In this document: positions 46,016-55,005 of the stretch, one piece after another
How positions within the stretch are numbered: position 1 is the first letter of the stretch
Layout: every line of letters begins with the position of its first letter
NCBI RefSeq assembly: GCF_019399235.1
Contig: NZ_JAELVH010000006.1
Location: 31,136 to 95,135 of the forward strand
DNA: 64,000 nucleotides
Origin: Streptomyces poriferorum
GTDB lineage: Bacteria > Actinomycetota > Actinomycetes > Streptomycetales > Streptomycetaceae
Direction of reading: 5' to 3'
Program-made: the position numbers and the translations under genes
Notes under the pieces: model-generated
Database searches by the model: none
Told to the model about the DNA's origin: nothing
Seen by the model: only the letters and a program-made list of their open reading frames with translations

Positions 46016-46600
46016 ATGATCACGTTGAAGAAGGAAGACGGCCCGGCGGATCTGGACGGGGTGACCCACCTGTCCATCGGGGTGTCCTGGGACCCCACGG
46101 TCGGTGCGAGTGGCGGACTGATGGGGAAGCTCCGTCAGAAGAAGGGCACCGACCTCGACCTGATCGCCATCGCGATGCAGGGAGCGGAGCCCGTGCGGCT
46201 GGCAGGCCTGGATTCCCTCGACCCGCTGGCCAACGGCGCGCTCGTGCACAGCGGCGACAACCAGACCGGGCACGGTGACGGCGACGACGAGACCGTGACC
46301 GTCGACTTCGCCCGGGTGCCGCCCAACATCACGTCCATCGTCTTCATCGCCGCCGCGTACAAGAAGCACAGCTCCTTCCAGAGCGCGCGCAACATCAGCT
46401 TCAAGGTGTACGACGCGACGGGCGGCACCACCCAGCAGGTCGCCGACATCTGGCCGAGCCTGCTCAGCAACGACAACGGCTGTGCCGTGGCCAAGGCCAT
46501 GCGGGCCGGTGGCAGCTGGAAGCTCGAGGTGATCAACGAGACGGGGAAGATCAAGCAGGGCGACGAGCAGGCCCTGATGCGCTTCGCGGTCAGCAAGTAG
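46016..46600 (+). CDS. TerD-family (tellurium resistance/stress) protein
   Basis: 194 aa. TerD fold with the calcium-binding acidic loops: VSWDP, GTDLDLIAIAM, LVHSGDNQTGHGDGDDETVTVDF. These cytoplasmic proteins bind Ca2+ and are linked to tellurite, phage and envelope stress; Streptomyces has many paralogues. ATG at 46016 with GAGG upstream. It stands alone here, without terBCE neighbours. A long hairpin follows. Confidence 0.9.
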   Translation: MITLKKEDGPADLDGVTHLSIGVSWDPTVGASGGLMGKLRQKKGTDLDLIAIAMQGAEPVRLAGLDSLDPLANGALVHSGDNQTGHGDGDDETVTVDFARVPPNITSIVFIAAAYKKHSSFQSARNISFKVYDATGGTTQQVADIWPSLLSNDNGCAVAKAMRAGGSWKLEVINETGKIKQGDEQALMRFAVSK

Positions 46601-46630
46601 TCACCGGCAGGCGCCCGGCGTGAGCGCCCC

Positions 46631-46684
46631 GGCCCCGGCCCGTACGCGGCGTCTCAGTCGACGCGCCGCGCACGGGCCGGGGCC
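46631..46684. terminator. Long bidirectional hairpin between TerD and DMT genes
   Basis: GGCCCCGGCCCGT (46631-46643) pairs with ACGGGCCGGGGCC (46672-46684), with a nested GCGGCG/CGCCGC helix (46645-46650 with 46664-46669). It overlaps the last codons of the convergent DMT transporter gene, so the terminator is partly coding. Confidence 0.65.
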
Positions 46685-47532
46685 GTCGTGTTCCCGGAGG
46701 CCAGCGGCGAGCGCGCCAGTGCCACGCAGCCCACGGCGATCAGGCCGAGCGCCAGCAGCTCCGGCAGCACCCACCAGCCGGTGCGAAGCTCCTCGCCGAA
46801 CAAAGTCACCCCGTACAGGATGCTGATCAGGGCATCACCCAGGGTCAGGCACGGCTGGACCGCGACCAGCGTGCCCGCCTGCAGCGCGTTCTGCAGCAGG
46901 AACAACGCGCCGACGCCCGCCACCGCGGTGCCGTAGAGCTGCCAGGCCGTGAACAGCGCCGCCGCCCCGCCCTCGTCGAGCCGGGCCATGGCGTCCTTCA
47001 TCAGGGCCGCGGTCAGCGCGTACGCACAGGCGGCGGCCAGGCCCAGCAGCGCCGCCCGGGGATTGCCGCGCGTGGCCAGGGCGGCCGCGATCAGGGCCGC
47101 CTCGAACAGGCCCGTCAGGATCAGCGCAGGCACCCACGCGGCCCCGTGCACCGTGGCGCTGCCCCCGCCCGGAGCCGCCGACGCCATGCCGAGGGCCAGA
47201 CCGGACGTCACGGCGGCCACGCCGGACCACACCGGCCGGGGCAGCCGCACCCGCATCACGAAGCCGGCCATCAGGAGTGTCGCCGGCAGTTCGATCACGA
47301 AGATCGGCTGCACCACGGCGATGGGGCCGGTGGCCAGTGCCACGGCCTGGCAGACGGCGGCGACGATCACCAGGCCGATGCCGGCCAGCCACACCTTCTG
47401 GCGCAGCAGATGGCCGATCAGTGACAGCCGCATCGCCTCGCTGTCGGGGGCGGTACTCGCGGCACGACGCTGGAGGACGGAGGCCGCGCCGTTGCTGAGC
47501 GCGGTCAGGACGGCGAACAGGACGCTGATCAC
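46654..47532 (-). CDS. DMT-family transporter
   Basis: 292 aa with about nine to ten hydrophobic helices and the two-repeat organisation of DMT carriers (residues ~1-130 and ~140-280); QPIFVIELPATLLMAGFV and YGVTLFGEELRTGWW fit. It resembles small actinobacterial DMT proteins of unknown substrate. GTG at 47532; convergent with the TerD gene. Confidence 0.82.
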   Translation of the reverse strand: MISVLFAVLTALSNGAASVLQRRAASTAPDSEAMRLSLIGHLLRQKVWLAGIGLVIVAAVCQAVALATGPIAVVQPIFVIELPATLLMAGFVMRVRLPRPVWSGVAAVTSGLALGMASAAPGGGSATVHGAAWVPALILTGLFEAALIAAALATRGNPRAALLGLAAACAYALTAALMKDAMARLDEGGAAALFTAWQLYGTAVAGVGALFLLQNALQAGTLVAVQPCLTLGDALISILYGVTLFGEELRTGWWVLPELLALGLIAVGCVALARSPLASGNTTAPARARRVD

Positions 47533-47691
47533 CGGACCATGATGCGGGTGCCCGGCGCGAATGGCCGGAACCCGCGGGCAGCGGCATGGCGCAGAACGTA
47601 CCGGTACGGGAAACCGCCACCAGGGCCGGACTGACCCGGGAAGCCGTCATCAGGACAGGATCTGACCGCATGGCCGCGTAGCGTGCCGTCC

Positions 47692-48804
47692 ATGGCTGTG
47701 AAGAAGAAGACCTCCGCCGCCCCGGCCGCCGTGCTCTCGCCGCGGGCCTTGGGGCGCGCGACCTTGGAGCGCCAACTCCTGCTCAGGCGTGCGGTGATGA
47801 GCGCCGAGGACGCCGTCCGGCATCTCGTCGGACTCCAGGCGCAGAACACCAAGCCGCCGTACTTCCAGCTCCTCGCCCGGCTGGAGGGCTTCGAACCGGA
47901 CCGGCTCGCCGCGCTGATGGAGTCGCGCCGGGTCGTCCGTATCGTCACCCTGCGCTCCACCATCCACACTCACACCGCCGACGACGCCCTGACCCTGCGC
48001 CCTCTCGTGCAGGAGGCCCGCGACCGGGAGCTCAGGATCTTCCGGAAGGGGCTCGTGGGTGTGGACCTCGACCGGCTGAGAGACCTCGGCAGGGTGTACG
48101 TCGAAGAGGCGCCCCGCACCCCGAAGGAGATCCGCGAAAGGCTGCTCACCGAGTGGCCCGACGCGGATCCGCAGGCGCTGGGCACGGCCGCACGCTGCCT
48201 GCTGCCCCTCGTCCAGGTCACCCCGCGCGGGGTCTGGGGCAAGAGCGGCCAGGTCGCGCTCACCACCGCGGAGCACTGGCTCGGCAGGCCCTCCGCGCCG
48301 GTTCCCCCGCCCGACGGGACCGTGCTGCGCTACCTCGCCGCCTTCGGACCCGCTTCGGTCAAGGACATGCAGTCCTGGGCAGGGCTGACCCGGCTGCGCG
48401 AGGTCTTCGAACGGCTCCGCCCGCAGCTGGTCACCTTCCGGGACGAGAACGGCGTCGAGCTCTTCGACCTGCCCGAGTTCGACAACGTCCTGCTCGGCCA
48501 CGCGGACCGGACCCGCGTCATTCCGCCGCCGCTCAAGGGGTGCAACGGGGTGGGGAACCAGGCCTACGGCAGTGTGCTGGTCGACGGATTCCTCGCGGCG
48601 ATCTGGCGGCTGGAGGCCGGCGGGGCCGGTACGCCGGCGACGGTCACCGTGCAGGAGCTGCGCCCGTTCACCGCAGCCGAGCGGGACGAGGTCACGGACG
48701 AGGCCGTGGCCCTGCTCTCCGTGATGACGAAGACGGCCACCGGCGGTGCCGGCGGCAACGGCGGTGACGTCCGGTTCGCCTCGTTCGTCGACTTCGGCGA
48801 CTGA
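47692..48804 (+). CDS. Winged-helix AlkZ/YcaQ-like protein (possible DNA glycosylase)
   Basis: 370 aa, HTH_42 family. The HLVGLQAQNTKPPYFQL segment contains the QxQ motif of AlkZ-like glycosylases that act on alkylated or crosslinked DNA; TLRSTIHTHTADDAL follows. Homologues next to antibiotic clusters give self-resistance to DNA-alkylating compounds. No ribosome binding site precedes the ATG at 47692, but TAGCGT at 47679-47684 lies 7 nt upstream, so the mRNA may be leaderless. Stand-alone gene, tail to tail with the LuxR-type regulator. Confidence 0.8.
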   Translation: MAVKKKTSAAPAAVLSPRALGRATLERQLLLRRAVMSAEDAVRHLVGLQAQNTKPPYFQLLARLEGFEPDRLAALMESRRVVRIVTLRSTIHTHTADDALTLRPLVQEARDRELRIFRKGLVGVDLDRLRDLGRVYVEEAPRTPKEIRERLLTEWPDADPQALGTAARCLLPLVQVTPRGVWGKSGQVALTTAEHWLGRPSAPVPPPDGTVLRYLAAFGPASVKDMQSWAGLTRLREVFERLRPQLVTFRDENGVELFDLPEFDNVLLGHADRTRVIPPPLKGCNGVGNQAYGSVLVDGFLAAIWRLEAGGAGTPATVTVQELRPFTAAERDEVTDEAVALLSVMTKTATGGAGGNGGDVRFASFVDFGD

Positions 48805-48806
48805 AC

Positions 48807-49649
48807 CTACGGCAGCAGGCCGGCCCGCCGGGCCGCGACGACCGCCTCCAGCCGGGTGTGCGCGCCCAGCTTCCGCATCGCCGCGCGGAGATACCCCTTC
48901 ACCGTCTCCGGCCGCAGCCCGAGCCGGTCCGCCGCCACCGCGTTCGTGGCGCCCGCGGCGACACAGGCGAGGACGTCCACCTCGCGCGGCGCCAGCTGGA
49001 CGTCGCGAGCCCTGGGCACCCGGGCACCCGCCGCGGCGGCGAGCCGCCCGCACACCGCGAGCAACTCCTCCCGCAGCGCCGGGTCGACGACCTTCGGCGC
49101 GAGGGCGCGCAGCTCACGGTGCGCCTCCCGGACGTCCTCCCACGCCCCGGGCACGGCCCGCGGGTCGGTGACCTCCTCCCGGGTCACGGCGAGCAACTGC
49201 TGCACCTCGTCCCGCACGGCCAGCGCCTGCTCCACGTCGCGGGCCGCCGCGACCGCGGCGTCGAACGTACGGTCCCCCAGACCGATGGGCTCGCGCAGCG
49301 CCCCGTACAGCACACCCCGCACCTTGCGGCGCACGACGACGGGCACGGCGACCACCGAGCGCAGGCCCTCGGCGGCCACGGCCATGTCGTACTCGTGGCT
49401 GATGTGGCGCGAGGAGTGGTAGTCGGTCACCGCACACGGCCGTGACAGGGCGATCGACTTGCCGCCGAGGCCGCTGCCGGCCGAGATCACCAGCCCGCGC
49501 AGGGCCGTGGTCTGTGCTCCGTTCAGCTCCGCGATCCTGGCGTGGCGGGTGTCGGAGAGCAGCCCGCCGAACGCCACGGGCAGCCCGCTCGTCCGGCGCA
49601 GCCGCAGCAGCGCCGCTTGCATCTCGACCGCATCGACCGATTCCGGCAC
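48807..49649 (-). CDS. GAF-domain LuxR-type regulator (RamA-like)
   Basis: 280 aa. GAF-like domain at about 20-150 (GKSIALSRPCAVTDYHSSRHISHEYD, VVAVPVVVRRKVRGVLYGALR) and a C-terminal LuxR helix-turn-helix (APREVDVLACVAAGATNAVA, PETVKGYLRAAMRKLG). This is the layout of RamA, the acetate-metabolism regulator of corynebacteria. It is divergent from two acyl-CoA ligases with a shared 146-bp intergenic region holding a CACCCCC/GGGGGTG palindrome, so it most likely controls them. GTG at 49649 with GGAGAGG upstream. Confidence 0.85.
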   Translation of the reverse strand: MPESVDAVEMQAALLRLRRTSGLPVAFGGLLSDTRHARIAELNGAQTTALRGLVISAGSGLGGKSIALSRPCAVTDYHSSRHISHEYDMAVAAEGLRSVVAVPVVVRRKVRGVLYGALREPIGLGDRTFDAAVAAARDVEQALAVRDEVQQLLAVTREEVTDPRAVPGAWEDVREAHRELRALAPKVVDPALREELLAVCGRLAAAAGARVPRARDVQLAPREVDVLACVAAGATNAVAADRLGLRPETVKGYLRAAMRKLGAHTRLEAVVAARRAGLLP

Positions 49650-49695
49650 GCTGACGCCTCTCCACCCGGCTCCGGGAACACGTCATTCCTCGCGG

Positions 49696-49713
49696 CACCC
49701 CCGTTCGGGGGTG
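49696..49713. promoter_or_regulatory. CACCCCC-GTTC-GGGGGTG palindrome, probable binding site of the RamA-like regulator
   Basis: A perfect 7-bp dyad around a 4-nt centre, 47 bp before the regulator gene. ACCCCC and GGGGGT match the published style of RamA boxes (AC4-5 or G4-6T/C pairs). A promoter for either gene was not clear. Confidence 0.55.
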
Positions 49714-49731
49714 GTGAGAGCTGGGTCACTG

Positions 49732-49746
49732 TTTACATGATGTTAA
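49732..49746. promoter_or_regulatory. AT-rich imperfect palindrome upstream of the acyl-CoA ligases
   Basis: TTTACATGATGTTAA reads TTnACATnATGTnAA, symmetric apart from one pair, in the only AT-rich stretch of this intergenic region and 50 bp before the first ligase gene. It may be a promoter element or a second operator, for example for a fatty-acid regulator. Confidence 0.35.
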
Positions 49747-49795
49747 GCGACCGGCCCGAGACGGTGACCGGTCCGGTCCGCAATGAGGAGGGCAC

Positions 49796-51472
49796 ATGTC
49801 GGCATCCAGCTCGACGGAGACGTTCCGGGCCGCCCGGGACTTCCTGCTACGGCACCGCGAGGACTACACCGCGGCCTACGAGGGCTTTCGCTGGCCCCGC
49901 AGCGACCACTTCAACTGGGCGCTCGACTGGTTCGACGTCATCTCCGAGGGCAACGACCGCACCGCCCTGCACATCGTGGAGGAGGACGGCGGACGAACCG
50001 AGGTGTCCTTCGCCCGGATGTCCGCCCGCTCCAACCAGGCCGCGAACTGGCTGCGCGCCCAGGGCGTGCGCGAGGGCGACCGCATCCTGGTCATGCTCGG
50101 CAACCAGACCGAACTCTGGGAGACCGCACTCGCCGCGATGAAGCTGCGCGCCGTCGTCATCCCCGCGACGCCGCTGCTGGGCCCCGTAGACCTCCGCGAC
50201 CGGGTCGAGCGCGGCCGGGTCCGGCACGTCCTGGTCCGGGACGCCGACACCGCCAAGTTCGACGAGGTGCCCGGCGACTACACCCGGATCTCCGTCGGCG
50301 CCGACACCGAGGGCTGGATCTCCTACACCGGGGCCGACGAGCAGCCGGAGACCTTCACGGCGGACCGCGAGACCGACGCCGACGAACCCCTGATGCTCTA
50401 CTTCACTTCGGGCACCACCGCCAGCCCCAAGCTCGTCGAGCACACCCATGTCTCCTACCCCGTGGGCCACTTGTCGACGATGTACTGGATCGGGCTCAAG
50501 CCCGGCGACGTCCACCTCAACATCTCCTCGCCCGGCTGGGCCAAGCACGCCTGGTCCAACCTCTTCGCCCCGTGGAGCGCCGAGGCGACCGTCTTCATCT
50601 TCAACTACACCCGCTTCGACGCCGGACGGCTGATGGCCGAGATGGACCGCTCGGGCATCACCAGCTTCTGCGCCCCGCCCACCGTCTGGCGCATGCTCAT
50701 CCAGGCCGACCTCTCCCAGCTGACGACCCCGCCGCGCGAGGTCGTCGCGGCGGGCGAACCGCTGAACCCCGAGGTCATCGAGACCGTCCGGCGCGCCTGG
50801 GGCGTCACCATCCGCGACGGCTTCGGCCAGACGGAGACCGCCGTCCAGGTCGCGAACACCCCCGGCCAGGTCCTGAAGGCCGGGTCGATGGGCCGCCCGA
50901 GCCCCGGCTACAAGGTCGTCCTCCTCGACCCGGTCAGCGGCGAGCCCGGCGCCGTCGAGGGAGAGATCTCGCTCGACCTGTCGGGCCACCCGGTCGGCCT
51001 GATGACCGGATACCACGGCGACCCGGACCGTACCGCCGAGGCGATGGCGGGCGGCTACTACCGCACCGGCGACATCGGCGCCCGGGACGCCGACGGCTAC
51101 ATCACCTACGTCGGCCGCGCCGACGACGTGTTCAAGGCCTCCGACTACAAGATCTCCCCGTTCGAGCTGGAGAGCGCACTCCTGGAGCACGAGGCGGTCG
51201 CCGAGGCCGCCGTCGTACCGGCCCCCGACCCGGTGCGCCTCTCCGTCCCGAAGGCGTACATCGTGCTCGCCGAGGGCTGGGTGCCCGGTCCGGACACCGC
51301 CAAGGTGCTCTTCGCCCACTCCAGGGCCGTGCTCGCCCCGTACAAGCGGGTCCGCCGGCTGGAGTTCGCCGAGCTGCCCAAGACCGTCTCCGGGAAGATC
51401 CGCCGCATCGAGCTGCGCGAGCGCACCGCCCAGGGCGGCGGCACCGAGTACAGCGAGGGGGACCTGACATGA
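49796..51472 (+). CDS. Acyl-CoA synthetase (AMP-binding), medium-chain type
   Basis: 558 aa ANL enzyme making acyl-CoA through acyl-AMP. P-loop [17 protein letters not shown] (~200), GFGQTET (~344), [24 protein letters not shown] (~425) and C-terminal Lys motif [13 protein letters not shown] (~528). The N-terminal [20 protein letters not shown] is characteristic of the MACS-type branch (acetate to benzoate-like or medium-chain acids). ATG at 49796 with GAGGAGG. ATGA overlap with the second ligase gene; divergent RamA-like regulator. Confidence 0.92.
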   Translation: MSASSSTETFRAARDFLLRHREDYTAAYEGFRWPRSDHFNWALDWFDVISEGNDRTALHIVEEDGGRTEVSFARMSARSNQAANWLRAQGVREGDRILVMLGNQTELWETALAAMKLRAVVIPATPLLGPVDLRDRVERGRVRHVLVRDADTAKFDEVPGDYTRISVGADTEGWISYTGADEQPETFTADRETDADEPLMLYFTSGTTASPKLVEHTHVSYPVGHLSTMYWIGLKPGDVHLNISSPGWAKHAWSNLFAPWSAEATVFIFNYTRFDAGRLMAEMDRSGITSFCAPPTVWRMLIQADLSQLTTPPREVVAAGEPLNPEVIETVRRAWGVTIRDGFGQTETAVQVANTPGQVLKAGSMGRPSPGYKVVLLDPVSGEPGAVEGEISLDLSGHPVGLMTGYHGDPDRTAEAMAGGYYRTGDIGARDADGYITYVGRADDVFKASDYKISPFELESALLEHEAVAEAAVVPAPDPVRLSVPKAYIVLAEGWVPGPDTAKVLFAHSRAVLAPYKRVRRLEFAELPKTVSGKIRRIELRERTAQGGGTEYSEGDLT

Positions 51473-53076
51473 CCGAGCCGTCCTACGCCCATGGCACCGG
51501 CACCACCGCCCTGCTCGGCGACACCATCGGACGCAACCTCGACCGGGCGGTCCAGGCGTACCCGGACCGGGAGGCGCTCGTCGACGTACCGTCCGGGCGG
51601 CGCTGGACCTACGCCGAGTTCGGCGCGGCCGTCGACGAACTGGCCCGTGCGCTCATGGCCTCGGGCGTGGACCGGGGTGACCGGGTCGGCATCTGGGCGG
51701 TCAACTGCCCGGAGTGGGTGCTCGTCCAGTACGCGACCGCGCGCATCGGCGCCGTCATGGTCAACATCAACCCCGCCTACCGGGCGCACGAGCTGGAGTA
51801 CGTGCTGAAGCAGGCCGGCATCTCCCTGCTGGCCGCCTCGCTCGTCCACCGCACCAGCGACTACCGGGCCCTGGTCGACGGGGTCCGCGGGAACTGCCCG
51901 GCCCTGCGCGCCGTGCACTACATCGGCGACCGCTCCTGGGACGAGCTCCTCGCCGTCGCCGGATCGGTGACCCCGGAGCAACTCGCCGCCAGGGAGGCCG
52001 GGTTGTCCTGTGACGACCCGATCAACATCCAGTACACCTCCGGCACGACGGGCTTCCCCAAGGGGGCCACCCTCTCCCATCACAACATCCTCAACAACGG
52101 TTACTTCGTCGGGGAGTTGGTCGCCTACACCGAACAGGACCGGATCTGTCTCCCGGTGCCGTTCTACCACTGCTTCGGCATGGTCATGGGCAACCTCGGT
52201 GCCACCTCGCACGGCGCCTGCATCGTGATCCCCGCACCCGCCTTCGAGGCGGCCGCCGTGCTCGCCGCCGTCGAACAGGAGCGCTGTACCTCGCTGTACG
52301 GCGTCCCGACGATGTTCATCGCGGAGCTGAACCTCCCCACGTTCTCCTCGTACGACCTCTCCTCGCTGCGCACCGGCATCATGGCCGGATCACCCTGCCC
52401 GGTCGAGGTGATGAAGCGGGTCGTCGCGGAGATGCACATGGACGAGGTGGCCATCTGTTACGGCATGACGGAGACCTCGCCGGTCTCCACCCAGACCCGC
52501 CGCGACGACGACCTGGAGCGCCGCACGGGCACGGTCGGCCGCGCGATGCCGCACATCGAGGTCAAGGTCGTCGACCCGGCGACCGGGGTGACGCTGGAGC
52601 GCGGTGTGTCGGGCGAACTGTGCGTCCGCGGCTACAGCGTGATGCTCGGCTACTGGGAGCAGCCCGAGCGGACCGCGGAGGTGATCGACGCGGGGCGCTG
52701 GATGCACACCGGGGACCTCGCGGTGATGCGCGAGGACGGCTATGTGCAGATCGTCGGCCGGATCAAGGACGTGATCATCCGGGGCGGTGAGAACGTCTAT
52801 CCCCGGGAGGTCGAGGAGTTCCTGTACCGGCACCCGAAGATCGCCGACGTGCAGGTGGTGGGTGTCGCGGACGAGCGGTACGGCGAGGAGATCCTGGCCT
52901 GCGTCATTCCCTCGGACCCGGCCGATCCGCCGAGCCTGGAGGACGTCAAGGCCTTCTGCGCCGAGCAGCTGGCGCACTACAAGGTGCCGCGCCTGCTCCG
53001 GATCATGGAGGCCTTCCCGATGACGGTCAGCGGCAAGGTCCGGAAGATCGAACTGCGGGAGAACTACGGCCGGTAG
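51469..53076 (+). CDS. Acyl-CoA synthetase (AMP-binding), FadD-like
   Basis: 535 aa. [20 protein letters not shown] (P-loop), [48 protein letters not shown] and [12 protein letters not shown]. These fit the FadD/AcsF branch acting on medium-to-long or branched acids. It begins at ATG 51469 within the stop of the first ligase gene, so they are co-translated; two different ligases under one regulator suggest acids of two sizes from the same nutrient. Confidence 0.92.
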   Translation: MTEPSYAHGTGTTALLGDTIGRNLDRAVQAYPDREALVDVPSGRRWTYAEFGAAVDELARALMASGVDRGDRVGIWAVNCPEWVLVQYATARIGAVMVNINPAYRAHELEYVLKQAGISLLAASLVHRTSDYRALVDGVRGNCPALRAVHYIGDRSWDELLAVAGSVTPEQLAAREAGLSCDDPINIQYTSGTTGFPKGATLSHHNILNNGYFVGELVAYTEQDRICLPVPFYHCFGMVMGNLGATSHGACIVIPAPAFEAAAVLAAVEQERCTSLYGVPTMFIAELNLPTFSSYDLSSLRTGIMAGSPCPVEVMKRVVAEMHMDEVAICYGMTETSPVSTQTRRDDDLERRTGTVGRAMPHIEVKVVDPATGVTLERGVSGELCVRGYSVMLGYWEQPERTAEVIDAGRWMHTGDLAVMREDGYVQIVGRIKDVIIRGGENVYPREVEEFLYRHPKIADVQVVGVADERYGEEILACVIPSDPADPPSLEDVKAFCAEQLAHYKVPRLLRIMEAFPMTVSGKVRKIELRENYGR

Positions 53077-53095
53077 CGCCGGCGGACTGGCACCG

Positions 53096-53335
53096 TCAGG
53101 CGGCTTCGATGATGTCGCCGGCGGTGCCCTGGGTGGCGGCCGCCCATTCGATCAGCAGTACCTCGTAGGCCGCGGACTCCATGGGGGACCAGTCCTCGCC
53201 GGCACGCGCGTCCACGAGCGCGCGGATCGCCTCGTTCGCCTCGACGGCGGCGGGGTGGGCCGGCTGTGCGGGGAAGGTGCCGCGCGACGGAGCGGCTGGT
53301 GTCGTGGGTGGAGAAAGCCGTGGAGTTAAGACCAT
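53096..53335 (-). CDS. Small acyl-CoA-carboxylase-epsilon-sized protein of unknown function
   Basis: 79 aa: Pro/Thr-rich N-terminus, then helical VEANEAIRALVDARAGEDWSPMESAAYEVLLIEWAAAT. No recognisable family. The ATG at 53335 lies 7 nt after TAGAGT, so the mRNA may be leaderless. It is convergent with the ligase operon with a 19-bp gap. No partner is evident; it is kept as real because of coding bias and promoter position. Confidence 0.55.
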   Translation of the reverse strand: MVLTPRLSPPTTPAAPSRGTFPAQPAHPAAVEANEAIRALVDARAGEDWSPMESAAYEVLLIEWAAATQGTAGDIIEAA

Positions 53336-53411
53336 GCGCCCCACTCTAGGGCCCGCAACTGACAACAGACCGAACATCTGTGGCCCCTGGCTCGAACGTG
53401 ACCGATAGCAC

Positions 53412-53948
53412 TCACTGTGGCCGGACGGTTTCTGTGAGGTGCGGCACGTCGCGCCGCATGCAGACCCGCGGCCACCGGTCGAGGCCGTGCTCCGCCTCCT
53501 CGGCGCGAATTCTGCGCAGCCCGTCCGTGAGGCCGGATTCCGTCAGCGCGCGGAAGCCGAGCCGGGCGTAGTACGGCGCGTTCCACGGGACGTGGGTGAA
53601 CGTCGTCAGCGTCAGCGCGGTCAGCCCTTCGTGCGCGGCCCAGGCCCCGGCGCGGTCGATGAGGGCGCTGCCCAGGCCGCGCCGGGCGGCCGACGGGTGG
53701 ATGGAGACCTGTTCGATGTGGCCGGCGCCGTCGACCGGGTCGGCGATCAGATAGCCGAGGGGCCGGCCGTCGGGGCCCGTGGTCACCCAGGCGCGGCCGG
53801 CCGTGCGGTAGCCGTCCAGCAGTTCCAGGGGCGGGGGGTCGTCGTCGGCCACGCAGGACATGCCGAGCATGCGGAAGGATTCGCCTGCGGCGCGCTCGAT
53901 GTCCTGGAGGAGCGGGAGATCCGAGCGGTGGGCGGGACGGATGCGCAT
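53412..53948 (-). CDS. GNAT-family N-acetyltransferase
   Basis: 178 aa. MRIRPAHRSDLPLLQDIERAAGESF at the N-terminus, acetyl-CoA-binding loop VSIHPSAARRGLGSALID (R-x-x-G-x-G/A equivalent) and C-terminal WNAPYYARLGFRAL. This matches the common GNAT group N-acetylating amino-acid or amine substrates; target unknown. ATG at 53948. Between the small protein and the Mrr-like gene on the same strand, but with separate spacing. Confidence 0.9.
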   Translation of the reverse strand: MRIRPAHRSDLPLLQDIERAAGESFRMLGMSCVADDDPPPLELLDGYRTAGRAWVTTGPDGRPLGYLIADPVDGAGHIEQVSIHPSAARRGLGSALIDRAGAWAAHEGLTALTLTTFTHVPWNAPYYARLGFRALTESGLTDGLRRIRAEEAEHGLDRWPRVCMRRDVPHLTETVRPQ

Positions 53949-53996
53949 GCTTCAGTATGGCGCGCGTGAGGCCTGTCGGTCGGTGGCGTACCGGGC

Positions 53997-54734
53997 TCAG
54001 GCGCCGGTGCTGAGCAGTTCGTCCGCCGGGCTGTTCACCGGCTGCGGGGTCCCGGTGAGGTCCATGACGAACAGCGGGATGCGGAGCCCGTCCGCCCGCT
54101 CCCTGGCCTCCGGCGCGTACCCCGCGAGCGAGAAGAAGACGCTCGACACCGAGGCGCTGAGGGCGTTGAGCCACAGGCATTCGACGTCGCGCAGCGCGGT
54201 CGGCCGGGTGGCGGAGTCGACCTGCGCGATCAGTCCGGCCGCCCGCAGGTCGATCCGGGAAGCGGGGCGCCCGGCGGGCTGCACGACATCGCGGTAGCCC
54301 AGCCACTTCAGGTACAGCGCGGCGGCGCCGACCGCGTCGCGCGCGGTGCGGATCGTGAGTGGCCGGAAAGGAGGCCGCGGCGCCGGGGCCGTACGCGGCA
54401 GCGGTATGTGCGACGGCCGTACGGGCCGTGAGGACGAGCGGCCTCCGCGGCCGGGCGCCGCCACCGGGCGGACCGGGATCCGCAGGACGGCCCCGCACGG
54501 GCAGCACAGCTCCGGCTGCGGCCACTGGTCGTGCCGGCCGCAGCCGCGACAGCGCACCGTCACCCAGTCGTCGTTCCAGGTGCGGTGGGTGATCGGTGTG
54601 ACGGGGGCGCCGCGCAGCAGGGGCGGGGCGGTCGGTGCGCCGCAGGGGCAGGGATAGACGGGCGTCGTGTACGCGTGGTCGCGGCGGCAGGCCGGGCACC
54701 GTACCGGCACTGATTCCACCCTCGGACTCCCCAC
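53997..54734 (-). CDS. Zinc-ribbon protein with Mrr-like restriction endonuclease domain
   Basis: 245 aa. The N-terminal half has four Cys pairs (CPAC, CPC, CRGC, CPC) forming one or two zinc ribbons at about 13-85, then a Pro/Arg linker. The C-terminal domain (about 130-240) has the Mrr/REase-like pattern AALYLKWLGYRDVV, RIDLRAAGLIAQVDSA, VFFSLAGY, PLFVMDLTG. The catalytic D-(Q/E)-x-K is D-x...QVD, with Asp in place of Lys, so nuclease activity is doubtful. GTG at 54734; a downstream GTG is possible. Streptomyces homologues are annotated hypothetical. Confidence 0.65.
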   Translation of the reverse strand: MGSPRVESVPVRCPACRRDHAYTTPVYPCPCGAPTAPPLLRGAPVTPITHRTWNDDWVTVRCRGCGRHDQWPQPELCCPCGAVLRIPVRPVAAPGRGGRSSSRPVRPSHIPLPRTAPAPRPPFRPLTIRTARDAVGAAALYLKWLGYRDVVQPAGRPASRIDLRAAGLIAQVDSATRPTALRDVECLWLNALSASVSSVFFSLAGYAPEARERADGLRIPLFVMDLTGTPQPVNSPADELLSTGA

Positions 54735-54876
54735 GGCCGACGATCATGCGGCCGGCCCGGAATCCGGGCCGGCTCCGCTCCGTACCTCCATGCTCCACCA
54801 AGAGCGAGGCCCCCGGGAGGGACTTGGGGTACTTCGTCGTTCCGGTCCGCAGGCGGGACCTCCCCGGCGGCCTCTC

Positions 54877-54905
54877 TTGACGGCTGTCCGGGTGCGCTTT
54901 AGATT
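54877..54905 (+). promoter_or_regulatory. Promoter of gcl
   Basis: TTGACG (54877-54882), 17-bp spacer, TAGATT (54900-54905). Transcription would start near 54912, within the first operator-like dyad. Confidence 0.65.
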
Positions 54906-54908
54906 TGC

Positions 54909-54944
54909 TTCCGTATAGCAGAATCAAGTTTCCGTAATGCGGAA
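54909..54944 (+). promoter_or_regulatory. Two IclR-type operator half-dyads over the gcl start site
   Basis: TTCCGTATAGCAGAA (54909-54923) and TTCCGTAATGCGGAA (54930-54944), the second a perfect TTCCG-N5-CGGAA dyad, the first with one mismatch. Centres are 21 bp apart, two helical turns. They overlap and follow the transcription start, so a bound repressor would block it. The pattern suits an AllR/IclR-family glyoxylate-responsive repressor, not encoded in this window. Confidence 0.65.
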
Positions 54945-55005
54945 TTGGTGCTCTCAGGTGGCGCGACAGAGCCCGACTCCACCCAGGTCCGAGCAGGAGC
55001 ACTCA

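Noticed and set aside
49783..51470. Continuous frame through both acyl-CoA ligases as one fused protein
   Set aside because: The first part of that frame is a shadow of the first ligase; each ligase has its own start, stop and complete motif set, joined by an ATGA overlap.
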